Source: JBDTES01 sp039922435
GTDB taxonomy: Bacteria > Patescibacteriota > Saccharimonadia > Saccharimonadales > UBA4665
NCBI GenBank assembly: GCA_039922435.1
Contig: JBDTES010000020.1
Coordinates: forward strand, 1-52,270
Direction: 5' to 3'
Length of the DNA stretch: 52,270 nucleotides
The notes beneath the pieces were generated by a model that was not told where the DNA came from, made no database searches, and worked only from the letters and a program-made list of their open reading frames with translations. The translations under genes and the position numbers were made by a program. Below, one piece after another: positions 34,603 through 43,235 of this stretch (its first letter is position 1; the number at the start of each line of letters is the position of its first letter).

Positions 34603-34877
34603 ACTCTAATCATATCATTTATACCTTTAGCCACGTGGACTCAGTTTCGGAACTCGCTAGAATCCCGAAGTACAGGTTTGATCAAGGCAAGAAGATCACC
34701 AGAGAAACCGTAAGTATAATTTTATTACTCAGGTACATGGGCATCGGAGCCTTATCCATAGCTAACTACTAGACTGGAGACAGCCATTAATCGCCTCTGA
34801 TACTATGCCCTGACAGGCGGGGCTAAAACTGCTCGTGAGCAACTAAGTACCCTATTTTGATAACCCCATCTCCAGAC

Positions 34878-35969
34878 TTACATGCTAAGGTAATCTTCAA
34901 GGTTCTGGACACCGTTAAAAGTAATATATTTTTTAGCGTGCAGGTAGCCAATAGCTTTACCTACCGCAGTAACCCTACAGGCTGGTAAGTTATGCCACCA
35001 TTCACTAGCTTCTTTTAAATTAGAATCCTGGTCAATCAACTGTAATAGCTGTTCTTGTGCGACCGGATCAAATGCGTCAAAGTTATTCATATTCACTATC
35101 TCGTTAATAATAGTACCCACAGATCCTCCAGCTTCAACTGACACCCTAACTGCCTCCAAAAACTGATCTTTTGAATCGTGATTAACGAGAACGAATCCTT
35201 CTTTAAGCGGATGCAGGATGATGTTAATTCTAATGTCATGCTTGTAATCCATGAGGGTTTTGTTCATATCATTCCATCTATCAACCGGGATGCCTGCCCG
35301 CAGGTAACGTGGAAACTTTTCACTGAGCATCTCGACAAATGGCTTAGTATCAGAAATAAAACCACGCTCAACTTCAATCAACCTTAACAATTCCGCTTCT
35401 TCAATCCACTTAGATGGCAGTGCTGGCTTCAGGGTACTAAATGACTCTCCGAAAATTCTAGAGAAACCTGCCAAATAATCCTCGAATCGACTTTGCTGCG
35501 GTACGATGAAAAGCATCACCCATAAATTAGTTAAAGCATTCAGCGTATCATCAGTTAGCTTGTCGGCGGCTTCGATAGCCTGCATTGTAACAATCTTGAC
35601 CCTATTCGAGCCGCTGTGGGCTGCTCTGTTAGCTAAAATCTCAACCAGTAACTCTTCTGTATACTCGCTTTCGTTGGATGCGACAGCCCTACCTGCATCA
35701 CGCAAGGCGTAGTTGAAATCGGGGTCAGAAAAAGCATTCAACTTACTCTGGTCATCCCCAATTACTGCAACCAGCTTCTCAATCATCGAGTTACCCTTAG
35801 CTACATACTTTTCAAGTGCGTTAGCCTTGTAATTAGAGAGTGTTAGTTCAATCTCCGACTTCACAATGTCGCGTATATCGCTGACTGAGGCAGACTGAGA
35901 AATAATAACTACATCCCGTTCTGCATTGATTTGGTTACTATCCTTGCCTGCTTTCTGCTTGTTTACCAT
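34878..35969 (-). CDS. Large partner of a two-gene unit; LPO_1073/Vpar_1526-like, function unknown
   Basis: This 363-residue protein begins with a Gln/Lys/Ser motif, QKAGKDSNQINAERDVVII (residues 5-23), followed by about 340 mostly helical residues with no membrane helix. The motif and the helical build resemble the family annotated LPO_1073/Vpar_1526, which I recall only loosely. The C-terminal end of the upstream small membrane protein repeats the motif. The two genes are 2 bases apart and are surely co-translated. No catalytic site is visible. The role is unknown; a membrane-linked sensor or defence role is one option. Confidence 0.65.
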   Translation of the reverse strand: MVNKQKAGKDSNQINAERDVVIISQSASVSDIRDIVKSEIELTLSNYKANALEKYVAKGNSMIEKLVAVIGDDQSKLNAFSDPDFNYALRDAGRAVASNESEYTEELLVEILANRAAHSGSNRVKIVTMQAIEAADKLTDDTLNALTNLWVMLFIVPQQSRFEDYLAGFSRIFGESFSTLKPALPSKWIEEAELLRLIEVERGFISDTKPFVEMLSEKFPRYLRAGIPVDRWNDMNKTLMDYKHDIRINIILHPLKEGFVLVNHDSKDQFLEAVRVSVEAGGSVGTIINEIVNMNNFDAFDPVAQEQLLQLIDQDSNLKEASEWWHNLPACRVTAVGKAIGYLHAKKYITFNGVQNLEDYLSM

Positions 35970-35971
35970 CG

Positions 35972-36142
35972 TTAATCCCCAATACGAGTGTCCCGTCCAC
36001 TCTGCACCTGCGTTGATTCCTTACCGGCTTTTTGGCTTAAGCGTCGCCTACTCACTAGCTTGTAGCCACCAAAGCCTGCAATTACCGCCGTGAGAACAAA
36101 GATTATCAGCTCAGTACCCAAGCCATCAAACAAATCATTCAT
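35972..36142 (-). CDS. 56-residue single-span membrane protein with a QKAGKES tail
   Basis: The peptide is MNDLFDGLGTEL, a membrane helix IIFVLTAVIAGFGGYKLV (13-30), the basic cluster SRRRL and a tail QKAGKESTQVQSGRDTRIGD. The Arg cluster predicts an external N-terminus and cytoplasmic tail. The tail matches the N-terminus of the next protein at spaced positions (QKAGKxSxQxxxxRDxxI). An AAAGG ribosome site precedes the ATG. This gene is too short for standard ORF callers; the overlapped start/stop spacing of 2 bases and shared motif support it. Confidence 0.8.
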   Translation of the reverse strand: MNDLFDGLGTELIIFVLTAVIAGFGGYKLVSRRRLSQKAGKESTQVQSGRDTRIGD

Positions 36143-36294
36143 ATTAAGCAACCTTTCTGTGATTTATTATAGCTCTCAAATGCTTATATGAACAAAGTGG
36201 GTCGCTGGCACAACAAATTGCCTAATGCCCAATTATTTCTCGCAAAGTAACAAAGGTTAATTAACTAATTTAGAGGAACGAAAGATATAAGGTT

Positions 36295-36310
36295 CACCCC
36301 TGAAAGGGGT
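36295..36310. repeat. Small GC-rich hairpin
   Basis: ACCCC, a short loop and AGGGGT form a 5-6 bp hairpin in the 230-base space upstream of the small membrane protein. Its meaning is unknown; it may end transcripts from either side. Confidence 0.35.
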
Positions 36311-36318
36311 ACTCCCTC

Positions 36319-36354
36319 ATGAGTTTAGACTCAGTCGGTTGTAGAGTAGCGGAC
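36319..36354 (+). tRNA. Possible 5'-half tRNA remnant
   Basis: ATGAGTTTA followed by a D-arm-like ACTCAGTCGGTTGTAGAGT and GCGGAC looks like the acceptor, D-arm and 5' anticodon stem of a tRNA, but the rest does not continue as a tRNA: no anticodon stem partner or T-arm follows. The next 15 bases run into the SDR remnant. I call this a tRNA fragment, not a working gene. Confidence 0.35.
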
Positions 36355-36373
36355 AATTCTATTCTAAAATTAT

Positions 36374-36568
36374 TTACCAGTCACGTTTTTGGCCACGGTG
36401 CCAAAATTGGCCTGATTCTACTTTTGACGTGACTAATTGATAAATCTCTTGGGCTACTTCGGCTGGCTGGCGACCTGGTTTATCGTCTTCGGTTGCCACC
36501 GACATTCCTATATCAGTTATCCCCCAACCCGGATGAATACAGCCAAATTGGAGACTGATTGCTGATCG
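36374..36568 (-). pseudogene. C-terminal remnant of a short-chain dehydrogenase
   Basis: The frame from a TAG near 36569 to the TAA at 36374 reads ISLQFGCIHPGWGITDIG, then EVAQEIYQLVTSKVESGQFW and HRGQKRDW. HPGWxxT followed by an E-rich helix and SGQFWHRxG is the C-terminal end of an SDR of the sniffer/carbonyl-reductase kind. The N-terminal two thirds, with the nucleotide-binding and catalytic residues, is missing, and it abuts the HD gene 5 bases away. It is a deletion remnant, distinct from the intact SDR at 29175. Confidence 0.75.
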
Positions 36569-36573
36569 CTATC

Positions 36574-37155
36574 TTAGCGAGAAAAGAGTTCTTTTATCAT
36601 GTTGTAGTCGGTACGAGCACTCTCTCGTTCGTCATCAAATGAAATCTTATTGTTAAGGTCTCTGTCGATCTTTTTCAAAGCCCACTTCTTTAACTCCTCT
36701 AAACTGCGACCTTTACCAAATGACCACGCTGCATATATATAAAAGTCTGTTCGCAAATGAGCGAGTGAGTCCGCTGTCGCTAGTATCAAGCCCTCTTTGC
36801 TCTTAGGTCGCTCAGCGCCATTGCAGCTATGGTAACGGATTGCATCGTCGACAACTAGGGAGATTTCATCTGTCGTAAAACCGGCTTCCGTCATTACTTG
36901 TCGGGCAATCTCAAGACTCCTTTTTTCGTGACTAGAACTCATGCGGGCCATCTCAGTATCTGCTATATCGTGTAGCAAGGCTGCCACTTCACTGAGACCC
37001 TCGCTGGCTCCGTACTTCTTGGCTAGTTTACCGGCGGTTTCGGCAACGACCAGTACGTGATTACCGTACAGCCAGTCGGCCCACTCAGCTCGGTTTGGGT
37101 CTTTACTCAGATATAGTTCGCGAACCTTGGCCCGGACTCGTTCTAATTTGCTCAT
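36574..37155 (-). CDS. HD-domain hydrolase
   Basis: The 193-residue protein has HVLVVAETAGKLA and LLHDIADTEM as the first metal ligands, AIRYHSCNG and TADSLAH further on: a single HD domain of the YpgQ/RelA-like phosphohydrolase superfamily. The substrate may be a nucleotide. A TATAAT box (37163-37168) lies 7 bases before the ATG, so the mRNA is leaderless. It is intact, in contrast to the HD gene near 24411. Confidence 0.87.
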   Translation of the reverse strand: MSKLERVRAKVRELYLSKDPNRAEWADWLYGNHVLVVAETAGKLAKKYGASEGLSEVAALLHDIADTEMARMSSSHEKRSLEIARQVMTEAGFTTDEISLVVDDAIRYHSCNGAERPKSKEGLILATADSLAHLRTDFYIYAAWSFGKGRSLEELKKWALKKIDRDLNNKISFDDERESARTDYNMIKELFSR

Positions 37156-37364
37156 AGCTCATATTATAACAGAAGGCCAATCAATAGCATGGAGCTTGTA
37201 TCTACATATTGATTGCATATAATTATTGAAGAAATACAGCCCGAGGTGCCCCCACGAGGAATATTGGCCGGCTTCTGTAGATTCCACCTTGCTAGCAACG
37301 ATCATTGTTGTAAACACCGGGGGCACAGCGTAGTCTATAAGACATAACTTAAGAGGATTATCTA

Positions 37365-37562
37365 ATGGCAAAAAAGACAAATAACACTTTTAGCTCACAG
37401 TATCCTAGCGGTATAGCTTTTGTCGGCTCAATTATAATTGGGACCGGTGTTGGCATGTTAACTAACCGCGTTGGAGCTTTTAGTACACTGGGCGTAGGTG
37501 TGGGATTTATACTGGTTGCCATCCTATCAAGCTCTAGTAAGAATCGGCCTTTAGACCGCTAA
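37365..37562 (+). CDS. Small two-helix membrane protein
   Basis: The 65-residue protein has a short polar start (MAKKTNNTF), helices GIAFVGSIIIGTGVGML and TLGVGVGFILVAILSS joined by a short loop, and a basic end. AAGAGG precedes the ATG by 8 bases, and TATAAG upstream could be a -10 box. Function unknown. Confidence 0.75.
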   Translation: MAKKTNNTFSSQYPSGIAFVGSIIIGTGVGMLTNRVGAFSTLGVGVGFILVAILSSSSKNRPLDR

Positions 37563-37604
37563 ATTACTGACCCAATCATATCTACGGTCGAGCTTTATAT
37601 AAAG

Positions 37605-39524
37605 TTACTTGATTATTTCGCCTGTAACTAAATCTAGAACAACCTTGTCACTATTCTGTAAAACCTTGGTCGCCTGTTTGGTGCCTACGATACAAGGTAG
37701 GTTGAATTCACGCGCCACAATGGCAGTGTGTGACATCATACCGCCATGGTCAGTCACTAAGGCCTTAGCCTTACGCATCAGAGGAACATAGCTCGGACTA
37801 GTGAAAGGCACAACTACGATTTTGCCATCCTCCACATTATCTGTCGGGCTATTAACTACAACAACTTCGCCACTTACGAAATGCTTACTACCATTACTGG
37901 CGACAACTCCAGCTACTGCGCTAGAAGACGACTTGAAGTCTACATACCGCTGCCATAATTCGCGGGTATCAATCTCGCCAATCAAGGTAATCTCGCCGTT
38001 ATCGAAGAACCAACCGTGTTCAATATTACCGACTGAACGTTTTAAAAGTCTGCGAGTCTGCATCATCCATACTTTCCGGTCGTCCATAAACTCAGCCAAC
38101 TTCCTAGCCAAAGTCAAAGACTTAACTTCGGTTTCACTTAGGTCCAACTTGGTAATAAGCTGACGCCTTTTAGGTTCACGGTTATCTGCTTTATAACTGA
38201 TTCCATTTACAACTTTTAAGCGATCTTTAAAATACTGCTCGGCATTATTTGACAAACCACTATAGCCATCTTGGATCCACGGGTATTTTTTTGCCATTAA
38301 CAAGGGACTACGCGTCTCACTCAGTTCTTGATCTAAACGCATCATGAAGACCGGTTTATCTGGTACTGTAAAAGTATCCCAAACTAAATGCCTAGTTTCA
38401 TCATCAAACCTACTGAGCCGCTTTGTTAGGGCCAGTTCCGAACCATATAAGGAAAGCTCAGCCATTTCAGTAAAACACCATGCTCCAATAGCTGTTTCGT
38501 TAAAAGCCTTACCGCTAAGCTGCCCCAACTTGTTAGCTTCGGCTTGCCAGCCTGCTATATCACGATCGAGCTGATCTAGCTCTACGTATGTCTCAAATAC
38601 TCTCTCGCACCAATCGAAAAAATCCTTTGCATTACTAAGCCAGATCATACTGCCTTTGTAGAATAGCACTAGATTTCTAGGCGGCGTGGGCAAATTCGGG
38701 TCATCTACCATCTGTTTCATAACTCTTTCGATAGCAGCCATAAATTCGCTCATATACATCGGCGTTGCTCTAGACGGGCCCCAATAAAACAATTCATCCG
38801 GTTCACCCAAATAATAATTAGACCGAGCTTTCCAGGTGGTTGTAATCGGGCGGGCCTGTAACAGCCAGATCTTATTATCGGCCCAGGCCCACTCGATATC
38901 TTGGGGGACACCAAACAGCTGCCCAACTTTACTAGCCAAAACAACAAGCTGAGTTCTATCAAAGGGAACATTAACATCATTTCTATCCAGCACAACTCGC
39001 ACAGGGTCCACCCTTCCACTAACCAGTTCTTCCCCCAAACCTGCAACGTATTCAGTTATGAACTGCTCTCTACCTGATACTGGGTCCTGTGTAAAAAGTA
39101 CTCCAGCGTATTCTGGCTTCAGCATTTCTTGAACGACGACTGCAACTTCAAAATTTCCCTCTAACCTCTGCTCGCTAGCGTACGCTTGAGCACGGTCTCT
39201 AGCTGAATTATGACATTCTTCTACCTTTAAACTCACGCCTTTAGGCGCCGTGTTCAAGAAAGATTCAAATTGGCCAGCCCACGAAGCCCCCTCGGCATCC
39301 TCGGCCAGTGCCGAAGAGCGTACAGCATACATCTTGTCATCTTCAAGGTATTCTTCAATCTGTCGCTTAGCGTCGCTCTTTAGCCTTAGCCCATCGAAGG
39401 CAGTTAGACCAACGGCAATACCGTCAGGGACCGGCAAGCCCGCCCGAATCACTTTGCCTAAATTCACAGCCTTACCACCATAAAGAGTTGCGTCCTCGGC
39501 TTCGGCTAGAGGAACAATGTTCAT
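37605..39524 (-). CDS. PEP-synthase/rifampin-phosphotransferase-like enzyme
   Basis: The 639-residue protein has a PPDK-like ATP-grasp domain (about 1-235; YGGKAVNLG, YAVRSSALAEDAEGASWAG, PEYAGVLFTQDP, QDIEWAWADNKIWLLQARPI), a variable middle of about 300 residues, and a C-terminal phosphohistidine domain with GGMMSHTAIVARE, His599 being the carrier. The TIM-barrel domain of PEP synthase is absent. The same order is seen in rifampin phosphotransferase, where the middle binds the drug; here the middle differs and is smaller, so the acceptor is unknown. A GATAAT box (39531-39536) lies 6 bases before the ATG. Confidence 0.85.
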   Translation of the reverse strand: MNIVPLAEAEDATLYGGKAVNLGKVIRAGLPVPDGIAVGLTAFDGLRLKSDAKRQIEEYLEDDKMYAVRSSALAEDAEGASWAGQFESFLNTAPKGVSLKVEECHNSARDRAQAYASEQRLEGNFEVAVVVQEMLKPEYAGVLFTQDPVSGREQFITEYVAGLGEELVSGRVDPVRVVLDRNDVNVPFDRTQLVVLASKVGQLFGVPQDIEWAWADNKIWLLQARPITTTWKARSNYYLGEPDELFYWGPSRATPMYMSEFMAAIERVMKQMVDDPNLPTPPRNLVLFYKGSMIWLSNAKDFFDWCERVFETYVELDQLDRDIAGWQAEANKLGQLSGKAFNETAIGAWCFTEMAELSLYGSELALTKRLSRFDDETRHLVWDTFTVPDKPVFMMRLDQELSETRSPLLMAKKYPWIQDGYSGLSNNAEQYFKDRLKVVNGISYKADNREPKRRQLITKLDLSETEVKSLTLARKLAEFMDDRKVWMMQTRRLLKRSVGNIEHGWFFDNGEITLIGEIDTRELWQRYVDFKSSSSAVAGVVASNGSKHFVSGEVVVVNSPTDNVEDGKIVVVPFTSPSYVPLMRKAKALVTDHGGMMSHTAIVAREFNLPCIVGTKQATKVLQNSDKVVLDLVTGEIIK

Positions 39525-39562
39525 AAGCTAATTATCCCATCATCAATCCTGCACAACCTATC

Positions 39563-39586
39563 AAACTCAGTGTTAACTCCGAGTTC
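39563..39586. repeat. Dispersed palindrome, copy 3
   Basis: AAACTCAGTGTT and AACTCCGAGTTC: same element as at 31842 with three changes in the left arm. It lies 45 bases past the alpha/beta hydrolase stop and 38 before the start of the PEP-synthase-like gene. Confidence 0.75.
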
Positions 39587-39631
39587 TATAGAAGATAAGG
39601 CGCTAATTTGGTCGAGCCACATACAGATAAA

Positions 39632-40342
39632 TCAACCTCGTAGCCAGTCACTAATTTTAGCTTGGTAATCTATCAACTCACTACTGGGAATATCGTGTAG
39701 TGAATGCGGCATTCCTTTGGCTACATAAACATCTGCACCAAAAGCTTTTATATAGGCATCAGTAGTGGATTTGGGGACTCGTTCATCATTTTCATGAACA
39801 ACTACTAGTGTTTTGCCCTTAAAACTACCGGCCCGGGCCAGCAAAGGATGCTTAGCCAGCGCCTCGCTATCCAGTCTAAAGGCGTCTGTTCGCTTACGGC
39901 CAGCTCCGTTATGCAGATCATCGTTCGACGTATAGAAATCTGACGGCAAATAGATGGCCGGCACGCGTAGAATCAGCTTTTCAAAAGTTCGATATTTCGT
40001 CAGCTGTGTCGCCAAATACCCACCATAACTGGCCCCTACTACCGTAACTTTGGCATTGGGGTATTTATTCCTGAGCCAATCAAACACATAAATTACTTCC
40101 AGAAAATGCTGAGCCGGACGAGTACCGTTAATATCAATTGGGCTATCGCCGTGGCCACTGTAATCAAAAGTAAGTACACTCATACCGGTGCGCTCCATAA
40201 GGCCTTCTATCAAATTACTCTGCGATTTGCGACTAGAAGCCCACCCGATTAATACTAGTACGATCTCGTCGCTGGTATTACCAGCATACCAATCAGCATC
40301 AACGCTGTATCCCGAACATTCAATTTTTATAGTCTCAGCCAT
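39632..40342 (-). CDS. Alpha/beta hydrolase
   Basis: The 236-residue protein is a compact serine hydrolase: DYSGHGDSP, nucleophile elbow GASYGG, acid ENDERVP, and histidine in MPHSLHD, in the right order and spacing. It resembles small esterases/dienelactone-hydrolase-like enzymes; the substrate is open. A TATGAT box (40349-40354) lies 6 bases before the ATG. Confidence 0.87.
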   Translation of the reverse strand: MAETIKIECSGYSVDADWYAGNTSDEIVLVLIGWASSRKSQSNLIEGLMERTGMSVLTFDYSGHGDSPIDINGTRPAQHFLEVIYVFDWLRNKYPNAKVTVVGASYGGYLATQLTKYRTFEKLILRVPAIYLPSDFYTSNDDLHNGAGRKRTDAFRLDSEALAKHPLLARAGSFKGKTLVVVHENDERVPKSTTDAYIKAFGADVYVAKGMPHSLHDIPSSELIDYQAKISDWLRG

Positions 40343-40387
40343 GGCTTAATCATACCAAATAGTTGCTTAGCATGTGATGAGGCTTAC

Positions 40388-41551
40388 TTACTCTTTAATC
40401 AGCTGCCGTTGACGGGTTATAGCCAAACAACCCCAGGCTGCAATGGCGGCAATAACAAACACAATATTAAATATCAAGTGGGTATTACTCGATGTCAGCG
40501 TCAGCACAAGTAATATGCTCCAGAACGTGGCATAAGCCAGATCGCAAGCAATTTCCATGCTGATAATATACTGCGCCCCCTTATTCCGAGCGTGCCCATA
40601 ATAAATACTGGTCCATGAATTTTGAAAGTATGCCAAAGCGGCTCGATAGACAGCTCCGACAACTGTTATAGACAGCAACGAGGTTGCCGCCAGCCGAAGT
40701 AAGTCAATTACGCTTGACGCGGCTATGCCCTGTCTTAGAACCGTGCGGTCTTTACCGCTATCACCCTGGTAGCCGGCAACCCAAGTTGTGGCTATCGCAG
40801 CCATAGCTGCCAGTGCCGTAATCAGCCCAATTGACTTATAGCTACCTATAACAATCGCCAGATAAATCGGCCAAGCCAGTGAGCCGACTATAGTTTCAAT
40901 ATTAAAACAGTAGTTAGCTATTAAATCTCGAATCGGAGCTCCCTTTAGGTTATACCTGAGTTTCTCGGAAGGCTGATATACAAAATCCTCTTTTAATCGT
41001 CTTAGTGGCACGAAAGCGCTCATTACACAGACTAGCGATGCCAGTAATAACCAAGCGGCGCCAAACTTGGCACCAATTAACCCACCCAGAATCGGGCTAA
41101 CGATATCAAAGATTCGCCCGTATATTTCTATCGCAGCAATACTAGAGCTCTTGGTCAATGGATCCATGTTACTAGAAATGTAATAATGCTGGGCATTCCA
41201 AACAAACGCGTTAGTGAAGGCCAGAAGTATACCAGCCAAGATAAGGATTATTATATTTTGATAATGCGAATAACTTAATATAGCGGCAAGCTGGAGAGCG
41301 CTAAATATAAAACCGGCGCCAAGCCCAAAGTGGGCGCCTCTACGCTGGATTATCTTCATAAAGGAATAATTGACGCACAACTTGACCAGAGCGTACACCA
41401 GGTAAAAGAGGGCAATCTCCCAAAGCGCCCCACCACTTTTCAGGATCACCAGCGGGATAAACACCCCAGCCAAATTATTGCCTAGCCGAAAAAGGTTTAA
41501 GGCTCTGCCAACCTGAATGAGGTTATGCTGTATCTTGGGGATAGTAGCCAT
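40388..41551 (-). CDS. Major-facilitator-like transporter
   Basis: The 387-residue protein has about 12 hydrophobic segments with GLGAGFIFSALQLAAIL, IVSPILGGLIGAKFGAAWLL and a cytoplasmic loop after the sixth (RLKEDFVYQPSEKLRYN), as in MFS drug or metabolite exporters. No substrate motif is clear. It starts with a TATGAT box (41558-41563) 6 bases before the ATG and ends 45 bases before the start of the alpha/beta hydrolase. Confidence 0.82.
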   Translation of the reverse strand: MATIPKIQHNLIQVGRALNLFRLGNNLAGVFIPLVILKSGGALWEIALFYLVYALVKLCVNYSFMKIIQRRGAHFGLGAGFIFSALQLAAILSYSHYQNIIILILAGILLAFTNAFVWNAQHYYISSNMDPLTKSSSIAAIEIYGRIFDIVSPILGGLIGAKFGAAWLLLASLVCVMSAFVPLRRLKEDFVYQPSEKLRYNLKGAPIRDLIANYCFNIETIVGSLAWPIYLAIVIGSYKSIGLITALAAMAAIATTWVAGYQGDSGKDRTVLRQGIAASSVIDLLRLAATSLLSITVVGAVYRAALAYFQNSWTSIYYGHARNKGAQYIISMEIACDLAYATFWSILLVLTLTSSNTHLIFNIVFVIAAIAAWGCLAITRQRQLIKE

Positions 41552-41696
41552 CCGTCAATCATAACAGCAGACAAGCCACAGACGAACCAAATAATGGTCA
41601 TGAAATATAGACATCTCAAACTATTATGATTCTGGGGCTATCCCGTATACAGTAGTCTGACCTGGGCCAAGTACGAGCGGGACCTATTGGGACCTC

Positions 41697-42356
41697 TTAT
41701 CTATCGAGACTCAAACTTAGTCCTATAATGGAATTTGCAACATTTTCTCTAACTGCGCTTAATATAGGTGTCTTGTGTGCTTTACTATAATCAAGCAGTT
41801 CTTTTAGCCGCTGCTTATCTTCAATCCTCTCACTTCCAGCTAATCTTGTAACCTCATCCATAGCATCTGGAACTCCGTCCATATATACACTAAGCCGTGT
41901 CATCTCTCCCGCTATGAATGCGATACGTTGCTTAGCATAATTCAGATAGCCTTCGTCTAGAAATACTGCATCTGGAAGCTTACCAGTTCGGATAAAACCT
42001 GAAGTTATTCCTTCTGTCGCTTCTCTTCTCTTATAGTCATACAGTGCATGCACTGCAAACAGAGGACCACTAAACTCCCTGGCTACCCCAAAACGATCTT
42101 GTTGGCCTTTTAGGCCAATTGCCCAGGTTGCAATAATAGTCTGTATATCTAGCTCAAATGGTGAAGCCTTTATTAAGTCATCAGCAAATGCATCTCTCGC
42201 ATCATGCGACTTGGGATGGCTGGCCCGCATTAGGCCGACGTTCCTCTCCAGAACACTAAAGACGGGGTTATCGCATTCGCCTCTTTGGGCACGCTCGACA
42301 TCCGTATCGCTTAGTTCAATAGAGGCCGGTGATAAAGTTTCGTTCAAATCAACCAT
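41697..42356 (-). CDS. Protein of unknown function
   Basis: The 219-residue soluble protein is mostly helical and acidic at the start (MVDLNETLSPASIELSD), with no motif I recognise. A TAGTAT box (42363-42368) lies 6 bases before the ATG, weakly supporting a leaderless start. No operon partner is obvious. Confidence 0.65.
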   Translation of the reverse strand: MVDLNETLSPASIELSDTDVERAQRGECDNPVFSVLERNVGLMRASHPKSHDARDAFADDLIKASPFELDIQTIIATWAIGLKGQQDRFGVAREFSGPLFAVHALYDYKRREATEGITSGFIRTGKLPDAVFLDEGYLNYAKQRIAFIAGEMTRLSVYMDGVPDAMDEVTRLAGSERIEDKQRLKELLDYSKAHKTPILSAVRENVANSIIGLSLSLDR

Positions 42357-42362
42357 GGATAA

Positions 42363-42580
42363 ATACTACCCGTTAATACTAACTTTGCAAGCACAAGCAC
42401 GTGGATGTGCCGAACCAAGCTTCAAAATAGTTCCTGTGTTATATAGAAATGGTTGCAATGCCGGGATAGTAGATCGACACTGTAGCTGGCTCATCTCGAT
42501 TATTTGGGACTATTTGCGGCGTCGCTACACCGAACCTGGTACACTGCTAAAATAACGCCCACATAACCGCGGGACTTCTG
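42363..42580. repeat. Intergenic element related to the repeat family at 50795 and 52186
   Basis: TATAGAAATGGTTGCA (near 42442-42457) and ACACCGAACCTGG (near 42527-42539) match the left and right parts of the element around 50780-50905. The last part, 42552-42588, forms a hairpin with A-rich and T-rich outer arms and a CCC/GGG inner stem. I see no gene here. Confidence 0.45.
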
Positions 42581-42811
42581 TTATTTAGCCCCACGGCGTC
42601 TTAGGCTTTTGGCGAGTTCTCTTATGCCTCGTCTTTGTCGGGCTGAGCTCAGCAACTCGGCTGGTTGAATAACTATTGTCGGAGGGCTCATTTCTGAAAT
42701 CAATTCGGCCGGTTCTTTTCGGCCCGCCTGGTAGCTACTATGATTAACTTTTGCAAATAAACCGCGAGACCTACTTATAACATCTTGGATGCGTTTTTTG
42801 TGTAATGCCAT
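42581..42811 (-). CDS. Small basic protein of unknown function
   Basis: The 76-residue protein is rich in Arg and Lys (MALHKKRIQDVISRSR; RQRRGIRELAKSLRRRG) with no membrane helix. It could bind nucleic acid or a partner, but I recognise no family. It lies 16 bases after the YggT-like gene and is probably co-transcribed with it. Confidence 0.6.
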   Translation of the reverse strand: MALHKKRIQDVISRSRGLFAKVNHSSYQAGRKEPAELISEMSPPTIVIQPAELLSSARQRRGIRELAKSLRRRGAK

Positions 42812-42827
42812 TAGGTCTTTCTACCTA

Positions 42828-43235
42828 TTAAGGCTTTTGATTAATAGTAATCAGCTTAACTATCCCCCAGGCAATCAGGGCATAAATTAAACCAGCAACA
42901 ATAATAGATGGAACAAATACTGAGTGAGTTGCCCCGGCCGTAGTATTAGTAACACCAAATATACTGTCAAACGGTGCAGTTAATATCTTTGTAATGGTAT
43001 AGATAAAGTTAACAAACGAATTTATCGAGTTAGCGCCTAGTAGTTTAAGCACAAATCGGAAAGCCAACGCCACTTCTATAACACCCAGGACGTACCATAT
43101 TATATTCTGAGCCGTGGTCTTCTTATCTACAGCAGATTCTGTGTGAACCTGTTTAGTCTCTTGCCGAACTGATGCACCGTCGTTATTTAGACCCTGCTCT
43201 TCGGACCGAGTAACCGTCTGTTTAATATCTGGCAT
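42828..43235 (-). CDS. YggT-like membrane protein
   Basis: The 135-residue protein has a polar N-terminus of about 45 residues and two helix groups: IIWYVLGVIEVALAFRFVLKLL, then after FVNFIYTITKILTAPFDSIFG the pair VPSIIVAGLIYALIAWGIV. This is the YggT pattern, a family linked to cell division and turgor. The N-terminal extension is not part of the core domain. Confidence 0.78.
   Translation of the reverse strand: MPDIKQTVTRSEEQGLNNDGASVRQETKQVHTESAVDKKTTAQNIIWYVLGVIEVALAFRFVLKLLGANSINSFVNFIYTITKILTAPFDSIFGVTNTTAGATHSVFVPSIIVAGLIYALIAWGIVKLITINQKP

Noticed and set aside
36300..36430. 37-codon plus-strand frame beginning at 36319
   Set aside because: No ribosome site, and it overlaps the antisense SDR remnant and the tRNA-like fragment.
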